Shown piece after piece: positions 1 to 8,109 of a stretch of 64,000 nucleotides of DNA. Origin of the DNA: Gracilibacillus alcaliphilus (GTDB taxonomy: Bacteria; Bacillota; Bacilli; Bacillales; Amphibacillaceae). Every line of letters starts with the position of its first letter. Position 1 is the first letter of the stretch. The DNA lies in contig NZ_JAFBFA010000024.1 of assembly GCF_016909015.1 (NCBI RefSeq), forward strand, positions 1-64,000, in the 5' to 3' direction. The notes beneath the pieces are model-generated. The model saw only the letters and a list, made by a program, of their open reading frames with translations, had not been told where the DNA came from and made no database searches. The translations under genes and the position numbers were made by a program.

Positions 1-81
1 AGCAAGGCATACGAAATCAAACCTTACGACAAGCTTATTTGGCGAACCAGCAACGAAGCACAAGAAAACAAAGAGACGTGA
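1..81 (+). CDS. C-terminal fragment of an unidentified protein (cut by window edge)
   Basis: Frame 1 is open from the window edge to a TGA at 79-81 and reads ...AYEIKPYDKLIWRTSNEAQ... before ending in ENKET. I do not recognise the family. It may be the end of a transposase or other mobile-element protein, because a long non-coding stretch with a large hairpin follows directly. A competing frame (frame 3) is also open to about base 209, so even the reading frame is uncertain. Confidence 0.25.
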   Translation, partial: SKAYEIKPYDKLIWRTSNEAQENKET

Positions 82-216
82 AAAAGGGAATCCGAGTGGC
101 TGCCCTACTGCGTCAGCCGACCAAAGCTTCCATAGGTGCTAAACAAGGCAGAATACCTCTGTATGGGGCGCATTCATCCGCTATGGGTCAGCTAGTTAAA
201 AGTTTTTAAATCATAG

Positions 217-270
217 CCTTGGTGGTGCGTGATGGTTCTGGAACGGTAGAACCGTCACGCACCACCAAGG
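217..270. repeat. Near-perfect 23-bp inverted repeat (hairpin)
   Basis: Left arm 217-239 and right arm 248-270 are reverse complements at 22 of 23 positions; the only difference would be a G-U pair in RNA. The loop is 8 nt. No T-run follows on either strand, so it does not look like an ordinary terminator. It may be a subterminal structure of a mobile element whose coding part ends at base 81. Confidence 0.7.
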
Positions 271-356
271 GGAACAAGCGATAGCGCGTTAGTCTAGGCA
301 AGTGTACATTTTGATAAGACCTGAAATATTGGTGGGAAAACTATGTCGAGAAAAAC

Positions 357-384
357 TTGACACATACAAACAGTTAGTTAAAAT
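357..384 (+). promoter_or_regulatory. Candidate sigma-A promoter upstream of trpB
   Basis: TTGACA at 357-362 is followed, after 16 nt, by TAAAAT at 379-384. It faces trpB, but the 290-bp repeat at 431-720 lies between it and the gene. It could be the original trpB promoter displaced by the insertion. This rests on consensus match only. Confidence 0.4.
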
Positions 385-430
385 TGAAAATACTAATGAA
401 TTCTCTTAAAATAAATATATTAAAGTGCGT

Positions 431-720
431 GTTCAAAAAGGTCGATAAAAAGGACTATCCTCGGTTAAGTTCGCAACATCGTGTTGCAACACCGATACTA
501 GCACGTCGTGCGCGTCGAAAGTTCAAGGCGGCGCAGCTTTGAGCAAACGATCTTGCACGCAGAAAAAGCGACCTTCTTTTTCAAGGAGATGGTCTTGCAC
601 GACGGAAAAGTGATTTTCTTTTCCAAGGAACGGAGTGTATGCTTTTAATACGTGAGTAGCGGAAAAGCAAGCCGACGCAGAAATTTGCCGTGTCATTTTT
701 ATTGGGCTTTTTAAACAACC
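431..720 (-). mobile_element. MITE-like repeat, copy 1 (290 bp, two 42-bp units)
   Basis: Read on the minus strand it starts GGTTGTTTAAAAAGCCCAAT and ends in CTTTTTGAAC, so the termini are inverted repeats of a GTTCAAAAAGTCC-type end. The interior matches the copies at 8877, 13669 and 57962, including the 42-bp self-complementary units (two here). No open reading frame looks genuine. Non-autonomous element is the best reading. It separates trpB from the candidate promoter at 357. Confidence 0.75.
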
Positions 721-745
721 TATTAAAGTAAAAGGGGAGACGTCT

Positions 746-1900
746 ATGTCAGAGCAAGGCTTATTTGGTCCTTTTGGAGGAAGTTATGTACCTGAAGATT
801 TACAGAAAGTGTTGGATTTATTAGCCAATGAATTTGTAAAGGCGAAAGAAGATCCGGCTTTTTTACAAGAGTACAAGGATATTTTACGAGAATTTGTCGG
901 AAGAGAAAATCCACTTACATATGCAAAAAATCTTACAGAGAAGTGTGGTGGTGCCAAAATATACTTAAAGCGTGAAGATTTAAACCACACTGGGGCCCAT
1001 AAAATTAATAATGCAGTTGGTCAAATCCTCTTAGCGAAACGAATGGGAGCCAAGCGGGTCATTGCCGAAACAGGGGCAGGTCAGCATGGGGTAGCAACAG
1101 CAACGGTTTGTGCGATGCTCGGAATAGATTGTGTCATCTATATGGGGAAACATGATATTAGCCGTCAGGCGCTCAATGTGTTTCGGATGGAACTGTTAGG
1201 AGCAACCGTGAAAAGTGTAGCTGCAGGTCAAGGTCGTCTGAAAGATGCCGTCGATGCAGCATTAGCGGATCTTATTGAAAACTATCAAACGACTTTCTAT
1301 TTGCTGGGATCTGCAGTAGGACCACATCCGTTTCCATCCATGGTGAAATTCTTTCAATCGATTATTAGCGAGGAATCGAAACAGCAAATTCTGGAGCGTG
1401 AGGGGAAATTACCAACTGCTGTAGTCGCTTGTGCCGGTGGAGGCAGTAATGCTATTGGTTCATTTGCTCACTATATCGATGAAAAACAAGTCAGGTTGAT
1501 TGGTGTGGAACCGGCAGAAGCACCCACATTAACAAAAGGTGTACCAGCCGTTATTCACGGATTTAAATGTTTAACACTGCTTGATGAAGATGGTAATCCG
1601 AGTCCAACTTACTCGATTGCGGCAGGTTTAGACTACCCTGGAATTGGACCGGAACACAGTTACCTTAAGGAGACAGGCCGTGCAGAGTATGTTACAGTAT
1701 CTGGTGAGGAGGCCTTGACCGCTTTTAAATTGCTTTCTGAGACGGAAGGAATTATCCCAGCCTTAGAAAGTGCCCATGCGATTTCTTATGCTTGTAAACT
1801 AGCCAAAGAGTTAGACAAGCAAGATGTGATTATTGTTAATTTATCAGGACGTGGAGATAAAGATGTGCAGCAAGTATTTGAAATGGAACAGTCGAATTAA
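746..1900 (+). CDS. trpB: Tryptophan synthase beta chain (stand-alone)
   Basis: PLP enzyme that joins indole and serine to make tryptophan. The 384-aa length is that of a complete TrpB1-type subunit. The PLP lysine is K86 in HTGAHKINN, the ETGAGQHG loop carries the catalytic glutamate, and the phosphate-binding GGGSNAIG loop is present. A good ribosome site (AAAAGGGGAG) precedes the ATG. No trpA or other trp genes are nearby; the only follower is the YdbC-like gene 12 bp downstream. The main trp operon is probably elsewhere, making this an extra or relocated beta subunit that could salvage indole. Catalytic competence looks intact. Confidence 0.95.
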   Translation: MSEQGLFGPFGGSYVPEDLQKVLDLLANEFVKAKEDPAFLQEYKDILREFVGRENPLTYAKNLTEKCGGAKIYLKREDLNHTGAHKINNAVGQILLAKRMGAKRVIAETGAGQHGVATATVCAMLGIDCVIYMGKHDISRQALNVFRMELLGATVKSVAAGQGRLKDAVDAALADLIENYQTTFYLLGSAVGPHPFPSMVKFFQSIISEESKQQILEREGKLPTAVVACAGGGSNAIGSFAHYIDEKQVRLIGVEPAEAPTLTKGVPAVIHGFKCLTLLDEDGNPSPTYSIAAGLDYPGIGPEHSYLKETGRAEYVTVSGEEALTAFKLLSETEGIIPALESAHAISYACKLAKELDKQDVIIVNLSGRGDKDVQQVFEMEQSN

Positions 1901-1912
1901 AGGAGGAGCAGT

Positions 1913-2128
1913 ATGGCAGGGATAAAATATGAAATTATTAAACATGTAGCAGTGCTATCCGAAACGAGTTCCGGCTGGAAAAAGGAAGTCAATCTGATCA
2001 GCTGGAACGATCGGGAACCGAAATATGATATCCGCGATTGGTCGCCAGATCATGAGAAAATGGGAAAAGGGGTTACCTTATCACCAGAAGAATGGAATGC
2101 CCTTCAAGCTCATTTTCGCGAGGAATAA
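1913..2128 (+). CDS. YdbC/PC4-like single-stranded DNA-binding protein
   Basis: 71 residues matching the bacterial YdbC group of the transcriptional coactivator p15/PC4 fold. Typical core segments are visible: EIIKHVAVLSE, GWKKEVNLISWN, REPKYDIRDWSP and HEKMGKG. Family members form dimers that bind single-stranded DNA with little sequence preference and may act in transcription or repair. It starts 12 bp after trpB with its own AAAGGAGG site, so the two are probably co-transcribed, ending at the hairpin at 2131-2163. A functional link with TrpB is not evident. Confidence 0.85.
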   Translation: MAGIKYEIIKHVAVLSETSSGWKKEVNLISWNDREPKYDIRDWSPDHEKMGKGVTLSPEEWNALQAHFREE

Positions 2129-2130
2129 AT

Positions 2131-2163
2131 AAGAACCCGACTATATAGTCGGGTTCTTGTCTT
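2131..2163. terminator. Bidirectional terminator between ydbC-like gene and sigma factor
   Basis: Perfect 12-bp stem AAGAACCCGACT / AGTCGGGTTCTT around a 4-nt loop, followed by GTCTT on the plus strand and preceded by an A-rich tract that gives Us on the minus strand. It lies between two convergent genes. Confidence 0.85.
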
Positions 2164-2178
2164 GATATGGAAGTTACG

Positions 2179-3294
2179 TTAATCAAGAAAATCCTTTAGT
2201 TGTTTACTGCGGTGTGGTTGGCGTAGTTTACGTAATGCTCTTGCTTCAATTTGACGAATACGTTCTCTAGTTACATCAAATAAATGACCAAGCTCTTCCA
2301 GCGTTCTAATTCTGCCATCATCCAAGCCAAACCGGAAACGGAGAATAATTTCTTCTCGGTCGGTGAGGGTATCCAGTATGTCTTCTAACTGTTCTTTTAA
2401 CAGTTCATGAGCTGTGTGATCAGCAGGTGACCTGGCCTCCTGATCCTCGATAAAATCCCCTAAATGTGAACTTTCTTCCTCACCAACAGGTGTTTCTAAA
2501 GAGAGCGGCTCTTGAGCGATTTTTAGTATTTCACGTACTTTATCTGGATCTAATTCCATTTCTCTTCCAATTTCTTCTGGTGTTGGTTCACGTCCTAAGT
2601 CCTGTAAAAATAAACGTTGAACACGAGTTAATTTATTAATCGTTTCAACCATATGCACTGGAATGCGAATCGTTCGTGCCTGATCAGCAATCGCCCGGGT
2701 AATTGCCTGTCTGATCCACCATGTTGCATAGGTACTGAATTTAAAGCCTTTTCGGTAGTCAAATTTTTCAACAGCTCTGAACAATCCCATATTTCCTTCT
2801 TGAATTAAATCCAAGAAAGGCATACCTCGTCCTGTGTAATGTTTGGCGATACTAACTACGAGACGAAGGTTTGCCTCCACTAATTTTCTTTTTGCCTCCA
2901 TGTCGCCCGTTTCGATACGAGAAGCTACTTCTACTTCTTCTGCCGTAGATAGTAAATTCACTTTGCCAATTTCTCTTAAATACATATGGACAGGGTCATT
3001 GATGTTAATCCCTAAAGGGGTATGATGATCCGCTAGATGGATTTCCTCTTCATCCGCTGTTTGCTTTATATTGGTATCATTCTCAGTCTCAACCGCCACA
3101 TCAATACCTTGCTCTTTCAAAAAGGTATAAAAATCATCTATTTGTTCAAGTTCTATACCAAAATGAAGTAAAACGTTAGCTACTTCTTCATTATCCAGTA
3201 CACCACGTTTTTTACTCATTTCCATTAATTTTTCTTTCGTCTCTTCCAACATTCGTTCAGATCCTTGTTTATGTGAAGATGTTTGTCTGACCAT
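2179..3294 (-). CDS. RNA polymerase primary-type sigma-70 factor (SigA paralogue)
   Basis: 371 aa from the ATG at 3294, preceded by GGAGGGGG; an in-frame GTG seven codons upstream lacks a ribosome site. All primary-sigma parts are present: region 1.1-like N-terminus (KKRGVLDNEEVANVL), regions 1.2-2.4 (INDPVHMYLREIGKVNLL, EANLRLVVSIAKHY, DLIQEGNMGLFRAVEKFDYRKG), region 3, and region 4.2 (VTRERIRQIEARALRKLR). The length equals B. subtilis SigA, but the linker after region 1.1 is divergent and region 4 has many substitutions (EEIILRFRFG, ELGHLFD). Housekeeping sigA normally lies in an rpsU/dnaG operon; here there is no dnaG, so this is probably a second, alternative-use copy. It lies 33 bp downstream of the gene at 3328..3990. 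Confidence 0.9.
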   Translation of the reverse strand: MVRQTSSHKQGSERMLEETKEKLMEMSKKRGVLDNEEVANVLLHFGIELEQIDDFYTFLKEQGIDVAVETENDTNIKQTADEEEIHLADHHTPLGININDPVHMYLREIGKVNLLSTAEEVEVASRIETGDMEAKRKLVEANLRLVVSIAKHYTGRGMPFLDLIQEGNMGLFRAVEKFDYRKGFKFSTYATWWIRQAITRAIADQARTIRIPVHMVETINKLTRVQRLFLQDLGREPTPEEIGREMELDPDKVREILKIAQEPLSLETPVGEEESSHLGDFIEDQEARSPADHTAHELLKEQLEDILDTLTDREEIILRFRFGLDDGRIRTLEELGHLFDVTRERIRQIEARALRKLRQPHRSKQLKDFLD

Positions 3295-3327
3295 GAGACC
3301 CCCTCCAGTCCACACTTGTTGTTTTTA

Positions 3328-3990
3328 TCACCTTATAGTCGTTCTGCCATGATAGACATGGATATACTTCACCTTTCCATTACGAATAAAAACAAAAATA
3401 CCATTATATTTATCTGTATTTTCCAACTGAAAGAAAAGACCAGAAATATCTTTTTTTCTAGTGGATTTATGACTGAGGATATATGGAACCTTTCCGTTAC
3501 CCTGTTTCACTAAATACGCTTCTCTTCCATTTTTATACATTCCATTTTCAAAAGGATTGTACAGGCGGTGGTTAATTAGAACTAGCACGATATTTGGTAC
3601 ATTTTTTAAAATATAATTGTATTTATCAAAGCAGAAAATCCTTTTCCAGAAAGGCAGTGCTAACATATCTTTTTGCTGTGCTCCAGACATCATTATTTCT
3701 TTCACTTGCTTGCTTTGTGCCAAGGTTACTAGTTGTTTGATTGCATGCTGCTCATTTTTCGTTCTCTTCAGAGTGAATGTTAGGGCACCTAAACTTTTAC
3801 TTAACTTTCTGCTCTCCGCAATATTTAACAAATGAAGCATAGTGTATCTATTAGCTGGAGAATAAAAGAATAGCACTTCAAATGTGTACCCATTTCTTTT
3901 TGCCATTAGGGCACCTCTTAATAGAACACGACGGCTGTAAGTCCTATCTTCCAAACATATTAATGTATGATTTCTTGTTTTTATTGTCAT
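3328..3990 (-). CDS. Hypothetical protein, possibly UspA/KdpD-stress-domain-like
   Basis: 220 residues, basic, no signal peptide or membrane segment. The N-terminal part (ICLEDRTYSRRVLLRGALMAKRNGYTFEVLFFY, then alternating strands and helices up to about residue 120) resembles the universal-stress-type domain found in KdpD-like proteins. The C-terminal 80 residues are unfamiliar. The start has AAAGGAG 5 nt upstream of the ATG. It is only 33 bp upstream of, and co-directional with, the SigA paralogue, so the two are likely one transcript. A regulatory role toward that sigma factor is only a guess. Confidence 0.5.
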   Translation of the reverse strand: MTIKTRNHTLICLEDRTYSRRVLLRGALMAKRNGYTFEVLFFYSPANRYTMLHLLNIAESRKLSKSLGALTFTLKRTKNEQHAIKQLVTLAQSKQVKEIMMSGAQQKDMLALPFWKRIFCFDKYNYILKNVPNIVLVLINHRLYNPFENGMYKNGREAYLVKQGNGKVPYILSHKSTRKKDISGLFFQLENTDKYNGIFVFIRNGKVKYIHVYHGRTTIR

Positions 3991-4074
3991 CTTGTCTCCT
4001 TTAACTGTCTATTCTTATATAGATTACAAAAAAGCGGAATAGTATCATAAAATAGATTCCACATTCTTTAGGCA

Positions 4075-4129
4075 GTTAAGGATATACGTTTTTCCCCTTG
4101 TTCTAAAGACAAAAACGTATATCCTTAAC
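4075..4129. repeat. Perfect 19-bp inverted repeat
   Basis: GTTAAGGATATACGTTTTT at 4075-4093 is exactly complementary to 4111-4129, with a 17-nt loop. It sits upstream of the gene starting at 3990 (minus strand). The stem ends in A/T runs, so it could work as a terminator for the decayed gene at 4241..4457, read on the minus strand. Confidence 0.7.
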
Positions 4130-4240
4130 TTAGAATAGGAACAAAATTGGGACCCGAATCTGAGTCTGGCATTTTCTTCACTTCCTTTATTATTATTTTT
4201 GGTCAGCTGTTATGTTTATCGATACATAACTAGGATATAT

Positions 4241-4457
4241 CTACAGTGATTCCTCTGGATGGATGAGCTGAGCCAATTTTATGGTCTCATCAGGGCTAAA
4301 CAAAATAGATACAAGTTGTTTCTCCATATCATAAAAAAAATAATTCACAATTCCCATCTAAATATCGAAACAATAGTAAAGTATCTCCAAGTAATGTTTC
4401 TATCGGATACACAAAGCTAATTCAAGTACCTCTGTTTTGTGGATAATAGATAATCAC
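4241..4457 (-). pseudogene. Decayed small gene of unknown family with TetR-like box upstream
   Basis: A 72-codon frame on the minus strand starts at a GTG preceded by GAAGGAG. It reads VIIYYPQNRGT, then an in-frame TGA, then ISFVYPIETLLGDTLLLFRY and CELFF. One extra T in a T8 run shifts the frame, after which YDMEKQLVSILFSPDETIKL and a final HPEESL-stop follow. Removing one T and changing one base would restore a single protein. I do not recognise it. A TetR-type box lies 17 bp upstream of the start. Confidence 0.6.
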
Positions 4458-4473
4458 TCCTTCTTAATATTAG

Positions 4474-4495
4474 ACTGAACGTTCGTTCTAAAATA
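4474..4495. promoter_or_regulatory. TetR-type operator, copy 1
   Basis: ACTGAACGTTCGTTCTAAAA plus two bases, identical over 22 bp to the site at 5589-5610. It has the GAACGTTC palindromic core typical of TetR/AcrR operators. It lies directly upstream of the decayed gene at 4241..4457. Confidence 0.6.
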
Positions 4496-4558
4496 ATTCA
4501 AAAAAATAAATAGCACGTTAACTAAATAAGGTGGCTATAAATTTTTTTCTCTCTATTC

Positions 4559-5491
4559 CTATTTCTGTTTTGTTTCTAATTCATCTCCCCATATATAAGG
4601 TGTTTCTTGATACACATAATAATTTAACCAATTAGAGAAGAGGAGACTGCAGTGACTTTTCCATAGATGCTTTGGTTGCTTGTTAGGATCGTCATTTGGA
4701 TAATAATTTTCTGGAATGGCTGTCTTCACACCACGAGCATGATCTCTTTCATATTCCTCTTTTAGTGTATCTGCTGTATATTCTAAGTGCCCTGTTGCCA
4801 TAATATGTTTTCCATCTTTTGAAGCAAGCAAGAATACTCCGGCTTTTTCTGAAACGGCTATGATTTGCAATTTCGGATGATTGACGATTTCCTCCAAAGC
4901 AATATCGGTATAGCGAGAATGTGGAGCCAAAAATAGCTCATCAAAGCCTCTCACTAAGCGTTCATTTGGTGTAAGCACTTGATGTTCAAAAATTCCAAAA
5001 CATTTTTTCGAAAGTACCTGTTTATCAATGCCATAATGATGATAAAGTGCTGCCTGTGCTCCCCAGCAAATATGGAGGGTAGATGTTACATGATGATTAG
5101 TCCAATCCATAATCGTCTGCAGCTCTTCCCAATAATCTACATCTGTAAATGAAAGGTGTTCAACAGGAGAGCCTGTAATAATCATTCCATCAAATGTTTT
5201 ATCACGCACTTGCTCAAATGTTTTGTAAAATGTATCTAGATGATGCTTACTTGTATGCTTAGATTCACGAGAAGCCATTCGTAAAAAAGAAATCCGGACT
5301 TGTAATGGAGTATTTCCTAGATATCGCAATAATTGTGTTTCTGTTTTTTGTTTTTCTGGCATTAAATTGAGGATAAGAATGCTTAAGGGACGTATTTCCT
5401 GTGCCTCAGCTCTTTCTTCATCCATCACAAAGATGTTTTCCTGTTCTAAAATTTGCTTCGCAGGTAGTTCTTTTGGAATCTTAATTGGCAT
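4559..5491 (-). CDS. metA: Homoserine O-acetyltransferase (MetA family)
   Basis: 310 aa cytosolic enzyme that activates homoserine for methionine synthesis. The nucleophile is C142 in HICWGAQA, and a GHLEYT segment carries the His/Glu of the triad. Residue 111 is Glu (GSPVEHL). In the MetA family Glu at this place goes with acetyl-CoA use and Gly with succinyl-CoA use, so acetylation is expected; this agrees with the MetI-type enzyme at 59390. It starts at an ATG after AAGGGAGG. No SAM riboswitch is visible upstream; instead a TetR-type box lies about 100 bp upstream, and the TetR gene is the next gene in the same direction. Confidence 0.93.
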   Translation of the reverse strand: MPIKIPKELPAKQILEQENIFVMDEERAEAQEIRPLSILILNLMPEKQKTETQLLRYLGNTPLQVRISFLRMASRESKHTSKHHLDTFYKTFEQVRDKTFDGMIITGSPVEHLSFTDVDYWEELQTIMDWTNHHVTSTLHICWGAQAALYHHYGIDKQVLSKKCFGIFEHQVLTPNERLVRGFDELFLAPHSRYTDIALEEIVNHPKLQIIAVSEKAGVFLLASKDGKHIMATGHLEYTADTLKEEYERDHARGVKTAIPENYYPNDDPNKQPKHLWKSHCSLLFSNWLNYYVYQETPYIWGDELETKQK

Positions 5492-5588
5492 CTTATAACC
5501 TCCCTTTTGTAAATATCCTGTTACATTTCGATTCTATCTCTGATACCCCGCCTTGTAAGTACTAAACATAGTTCTCCAAATCATTTTT

Positions 5589-5610
5589 ACTGAACGTTCG
5601 TTCTAAAATA
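5589..5610. promoter_or_regulatory. TetR-type operator, copy 2 (upstream of metA)
   Basis: Identical 22-bp match to the box at 4474-4495, including core GAACGTTC. It lies 98 bp upstream of the metA start and 146 bp downstream of the tetR stop, so it is placed to control a promoter for metA. Confidence 0.6.
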
Positions 5611-5755
5611 TTATCATAGAGTTTTTGGCCAGTCAATATAGTTAGTCTTTTTTACGTTGAATTGCCTCTTGCTATGGATCTGGGCTTTTACAGCAAGGAA
5701 GCAGCATTTATGCTAACATAGTTCTGCAATCTTACATACCGCTTGTTTATATCAG

Positions 5756-6385
5756 CTAGCTTTCGCTTGGATGGCCGCTTGTATGAAGCGAATCAGCAGA
5801 CGCGATACCGTATAGAAAACTGTCGATTGCTTTTGCATAAAGATCAAGTGTTTCTTTCATGTTTAAATCCCTGCACGTATTATTCAATCCATATAATAAG
5901 GTATCGAAGATTTTGGCTAATAAGAGCGAGTCGTCGGGCTTTAATTCGCCTGACTGCATCCCTTCTGATAACAGCTTTTGGCTATAAGATATGCGAGTGT
6001 TAATAGTTTTATAGAGCTGATTCTGTATTAAGGAATTTGATTTTTCATGACTGAAAAATTCATCCGCAACATTAGTTAAGGGGTGGTTGTAATCATTGAT
6101 AACAAAATGTTTGGCAATAGCGTGCAATTGTTCGGCAGTAGTGGAATATTGCTTTTTTTGGTCTTCCCATTGTTCCATCCATTCCTGTTCCCATTCATCT
6201 AGTACATGGATAAAGAGTCCTTCTTTGCTGTCAAAATGATAGTATATATTTCCCTTACTTATTCCTGTAGCTTCGGAAATGTTCTCCATCGATGTGGAGG
6301 CATATCCCTTCTGAATAAACAACTGTTTTGCTGCTTCGGTAATCTTTTTTTTAGTTAACATACTTTTAGTTTCTTTCTTATTCAA
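5756..6385 (-). CDS. TetR/AcrR family transcriptional regulator
   Basis: 209 aa from a TTG at 6385, chosen because AGGAG lies 8 nt upstream; the GTG at 6394 overlaps the ribosome site. The N-terminal helix-turn-helix is clear (ITEAAKQLFIQKGYASTSMENISEATGISKGNIYYHFDSKEGLF). The all-helical ligand/dimer domain has a typical TetR tail. Likely targets are the two identical boxes flanking metA and a weaker box upstream of its own gene at 6480-6501. The ligand cannot be told. Confidence 0.85.
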   Translation of the reverse strand: MNKKETKSMLTKKKITEAAKQLFIQKGYASTSMENISEATGISKGNIYYHFDSKEGLFIHVLDEWEQEWMEQWEDQKKQYSTTAEQLHAIAKHFVINDYNHPLTNVADEFFSHEKSNSLIQNQLYKTINTRISYSQKLLSEGMQSGELKPDDSLLLAKIFDTLLYGLNNTCRDLNMKETLDLYAKAIDSFLYGIASADSLHTSGHPSES

Positions 6386-6479
6386 AAAGTTCACTCCTGA
6401 TTGTTTATTATCTATGTTGCTGCGTTACAGCTGAAAACATATCTGCTATGTTTATGTTTCAGCGATTTTTCCATTAATT

Positions 6480-6501
6480 ACTGACTTGTTGTTCTAAATC
6501 T
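6480..6501. promoter_or_regulatory. Weaker third TetR-type box upstream of tetR
   Basis: ACTGACTTGTTGTTCTAAAT aligns with the 4474 and 5589 boxes over the same frame (ACTGA-x2-GTT-x-GTTCTAAA), with the inner core changed. It lies 95 bp upstream of the regulator start, fitting autoregulation. It is a degenerate match. Confidence 0.4.
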
Positions 6502-6986
6502 ATCATAATACAGGCATGTAAACAAGTAACCGATTGGCGAGAAATTAAAAGCATCCTTTTCAGCGCTTTTACGGATTAGGCATGATGCTTCTTTTATTAA
6601 TATTATTCTTCATACTAGCAAATTGCACTGATATAAGATGTGGCGATAAGGAATCTAAAAACAAGAGCAATTGGATAAATTTGTGTTCTTAACCAATAGG
6701 AATGCTTCTTTCTAAACTTGGTAGGTTCACAGCTTGAAATTAGTGTTTGCTTTCGTTTTCCATCATAAACAAGAGATAAAATATAACATTAATGCCAGCG
6801 CAGCGGCTGCAATATCGCTACTCTTTCTTTTTTTGCTTTTTCTAAACAAGCTATCTAAGTTTTATCAAGCAAAGGTAAACAACATTATCCAAAGCAGCCC
6901 GTAAAATATATTTCGGCAGTGTTACTTGTGCCGTATTATGGGTATGTTAAAATGGAAAACATGTTCGTCAATTAGGAACAAGGAGT
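6502..6986. other. Intergenic stretch with terminator-like hairpin
   Basis: No intact gene. A stem AAAGCATC / GATGCTT at 6548-6590 is followed by CTTTTATT, a plus-strand terminator with no plus-strand gene before it. On the minus strand about 6770-6860 a short open piece reads KSSDIAAAALALMLYFISCL, possibly a membrane-protein scrap. The rest shows nothing I can support. Confidence 0.4.
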
Positions 6987-7546
6987 ATGGAATTTTTCCA
7001 TGAATCGAAACAACAAGAAATTTTCTTATTTACTTATGCGTCAATAATCGTCGGAGCACTAGTTCTTTTAGGCGCCGTGTTTCCAGAGTAATTTGGCCAA
7101 ACTGCTGGTGCTATTGGCGCAAGATTACAGAAACTTTCGGCTGGTACTATCTGACGATTTTTACTGTGATTTTTTTTCTTTATATTTTTGGGTATTAGTC
7201 CGATTGGAACACTCAAGCTGGGTAAGTCAAAGGATAAACCAGAGTTTAATGTATATGGCATTGTAGCACTTGCCTTAGCCTATTCACAGTTTAGGAAAGT
7301 GAGGTTGGGTTAATTTCTAGGACATTGCGGCCTGTTTTGGGGAATGCTGTAGATGGACCCATTAGCAGGTTTATTACTTGCTGCTGTATTAATTCTGGGG
7401 CCGAAGTTACTTATCCTTAATATGGTTACAAGTGCGACTGGGGATTACTTAACCACATTTTTATATACGTCTTCTATAAAGATGCCAATAAGGAACGAAA
7501 GTTATTAGGCTTGACACTTACACCGAATAAAGAAGGAGAAGAGTAA
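6987..7546 (+). pseudogene. Decayed BCCT-family (betaine/choline-type) transporter
   Basis: Three frames together spell BCCT N-terminal sequence. From the ATG at 6987: MEFFHESKQQEIFLF, GALVLLGAVFPE, stop. A shifted frame gives TFGWYYLTIFTVIFFLYIFG, then another shift gives ISPIGTLKLGKSKDKPEFN. About 80 codons are then missing before LALAYSQFRK and LRPVLGNAVDGPI. The final KDANKERKLLGLTLTPN-KEGEE-stop is not assigned. The intact BCCT at 22002 has matching landmarks (GWFYMLI, SPYGKIRLGKPDDRPEYS, LAYVQFRK, PILGNRVDGW). At least two stops and two shifts plus deletions make it non-functional. Confidence 0.75.
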
Positions 7547-7773
7547 AGGTAAACTGGACGTTACAAATAATTATTGAAGTTATTCACTCTTTGTTCGAGC
7601 GATCCAGGATATTAGGCTTTAAAAAATGAAAAGTTAAACAAGTATATTTATAATCATACACTTCATTTGAGCGGTAATCACCGACAAATGGCGTTTTTTG
7701 AGTTCAAGTAACAAACTAAATGAAAAATTATTAGAAACATATGAATCAATTATCAAAGCTAGAGGTGGTAAAT

Positions 7774-8109
7774 CTAGTGAGTATACATATCATAAATCCG
7801 ATCTAATTTATCCTTGAGTAACTCAAAGCGAACAAAACGATCTTCCCGAATATACTCTTTATCCTTTATCATTAAAATCATGATAGGTGCTGTAAAGATG
7901 GAAAATTTCTCTGCAATTTCCTTTACTTCAGTAATCTCAATATGACCTAAAGAAATGAGGGGGTAATCGTCTAATAACTCTCTTAATTTGGGTAATATAG
8001 CATGACAGGTACTACAATTCGGTGTGGATACATATAGAAAACTTAACTCATTTTTATCAAGAAAATCTTCTACCATGTTTAATGTTGTCAGCTCCGTTAT
8101 CTTTTTCAT
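7774..8109 (-). CDS. Thioredoxin-like protein
   Basis: 111 aa single thioredoxin fold with the redox motif C-S-T-C-H (LYVSTPNCSTCHAILP) and the cis-proline loop FTAPIMIL. The active-site CSTC differs from classical CGPC, so it is a thioredoxin-family reductase or chaperone of unknown partner, not TrxA itself. No signal peptide, so cytosolic. GCAAGGAGAAG provides the ribosome site. It stands alone between the BCCT relic and the metal sensor. Confidence 0.85.
   Translation of the reverse strand: MKKITELTTLNMVEDFLDKNELSFLYVSTPNCSTCHAILPKLRELLDDYPLISLGHIEITEVKEIAEKFSIFTAPIMILMIKDKEYIREDRFVRFELLKDKLDRIYDMYTH

Noticed and set aside
217..270. Rho-independent terminator
   Set aside because: Strong stem but no T-run on either strand.
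4559..5491. SAM riboswitch upstream of metA
   Set aside because: The upstream 260 bp lacks the GGACTGGCCC and GGTGCTAATTCC elements that are clear at metI.
7034..7261. 75-codon minus-strand frame
   Set aside because: Lies opposite the BCCT relic, whose three plus-strand frames match a known family.
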